Shown here piece after piece: positions 63,528 through 64,000 of a stretch of DNA of 64,000 nucleotides; position 1 is the stretch's first letter, and each line of letters starts with the position of its first letter. Under the pieces are notes generated by a model. That model searched no databases, had not been told where the DNA came from, and saw nothing but the letters and a program-made list of their open reading frames with translations. A program made the translations under genes and the position numbers. The stretch is from Reyranella sp965279465 (GTDB taxonomy: Bacteria; Pseudomonadota; Alphaproteobacteria; Reyranellales; Reyranellaceae), in assembly GCF_965279465.1 (NCBI RefSeq), contig NZ_OZ257242.1, positions 1,364,001 to 1,428,000 on the forward strand. The letters are read 5' to 3'.

Positions 63528-64000
63528 TCAGTCGTGAAGGTGCTCGCGGAGGGTGCGGCCGGTGTAGTCGGTGCGGAACAGTCCCCGCCTCTGCAGCTCC
63601 GGTACGACGCTGCGCGCGAACTGCTCCCAGGTGCCGGGGAAGACGGTCGGCGTCAGGATGAAACCGTCGCAAGCCTGCGATTCGAAATAGTCCTGGAGCT
63701 GATCGGCCACCGACTTCGGCGTGCCGACGATCTGCGGGCACAGCTCACTGGTGGCGAAGCGCCTGACCGCGTCGCCCAAGGTCAGGCCATGAGCCTTCGT
63801 GCCCTGCAGGATGACCTCGAACGAGCCGCGCGCACCCTGTTCGATCTCGATGTCCTGCAGCGGCTGGTCGATCGGATAGTTCGAGAGGTCGACGCCGATA
63901 TGCGTCGAAACCAGCGCCAGCGCCACTTCCGTGGGAACCATCTCGTTGATATAGGCCTGCTTCTCGCGGGCAATCGACTCGGTCTCGCCGATGAGCGGGT
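63528..64000 (-). CDS. LLM-class flavin-dependent monooxygenase (NtaA/SnaA/DszA type), C-terminal part
   Basis: The frame is open from the window edge to the stop at 63528. It starts inside PLIGETESIAREKQAYINEM, a hallmark of the NtaA/SnaA/DszA branch of luciferase-like FMNH2-dependent monooxygenases. It continues with RRFATSELCPQIVGTPKSVADQLQDYFESQACDGFILTPT and ends FRTDYTGRTLREHL, the family's C-terminus. Members oxidise nitrilotriacetate, sulfones, alkanes and similar compounds. The N-terminal two thirds lie outside the window. Confidence 0.88.
   Translation of the reverse strand, partial: PLIGETESIAREKQAYINEMVPTEVALALVSTHIGVDLSNYPIDQPLQDIEIEQGARGSFEVILQGTKAHGLTLGDAVRRFATSELCPQIVGTPKSVADQLQDYFESQACDGFILTPTVFPGTWEQFARSVVPELQRRGLFRTDYTGRTLREHLHD

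Overview
The window is about 64 kb of GC-rich chromosome with tightly packed genes on both strands. An Irr-type iron regulator sits divergently next to fabA-fabB-fabI, a perfect Irr operator (ICE box) precedes a rubrerythrin gene, and ABC importers are abundant. These point to a soil or water alphaproteobacterium of the Hyphomicrobiales/Rhodospirillales type (Bradyrhizobium- or Reyranella-like). The taxonomic placement is an inference. No tRNA, rRNA, CRISPR array, prophage or transposase was seen.

Layout. 1-2.1 kb: a truncated VOC (glyoxalase-fold) gene faces an MmyB-type regulator that has lost its DNA-binding half; a Tat-exported intradiol dioxygenase follows; then comes a second, more decayed VOC/regulator pair whose VOC remnant is fused to a copy of the FabI C-terminus. 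2.2-4.7 kb: a secreted serralysin-like RTX metalloprotease. 4.8-7.4 kb: fabA-fabB-fabI, divergent from irr. 8.0-10.5 kb: ICE box, rubrerythrin, Fe-S oxidoreductase and DUF3501, an iron/peroxide module. 10.5-17.9 kb: TonB-like protein, SH3 protein, 2-hydroxyacid dehydrogenase, a small PGV-repeat secreted protein, BrkB and PlsB-like membrane/lipid genes, MAPEG protein, MsrA and a globin. 17.9-36 kb: metabolic genes, mostly leftward: deaminase plus peptide-type binding protein, methyltransferase, YgjP-like metallopeptidase, 2OG oxygenase, amidohydrolase, amidase, acetyl-CoA synthetase, nitroreductase, a VOC-hydrolase fusion, DinB, aconitase and a quinone-oxidoreductase-like enzyme.

36-42.7 kb is a likely aromatic uptake and catabolism cassette: a LysR regulator diverges from FAD monooxygenase, VOC (extradiol-type) protein, alpha/beta hydrolase and a complete NitT/TauT-type ABC importer. 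42.8-55.4 kb is an efflux locus: adaptor, RND pump A, outer-membrane factor, RND pump B and a translationally coupled hydrolase, divergent from an OmpR/EnvZ-type two-component system. 55.5-62.9 kb is an acyl-CoA synthetase with a branched-chain-amino-acid-type (Liv) ABC importer. The window ends with an AhpD-like protein and a truncated flavin-dependent monooxygenase.

The structure that the genes do not explain is a set of dispersed palindromic repeats: two 290-bp elements (28.6 and 52.9 kb), two 80-bp hairpins with conserved loops (one inside the coding sequence of the efflux outer-membrane lipoprotein, one against the livG start), and triple-hairpin elements between liv genes. Together with the decayed tandem locus at 0-2 kb and the operon with two RND pumps, these are the most interesting features.
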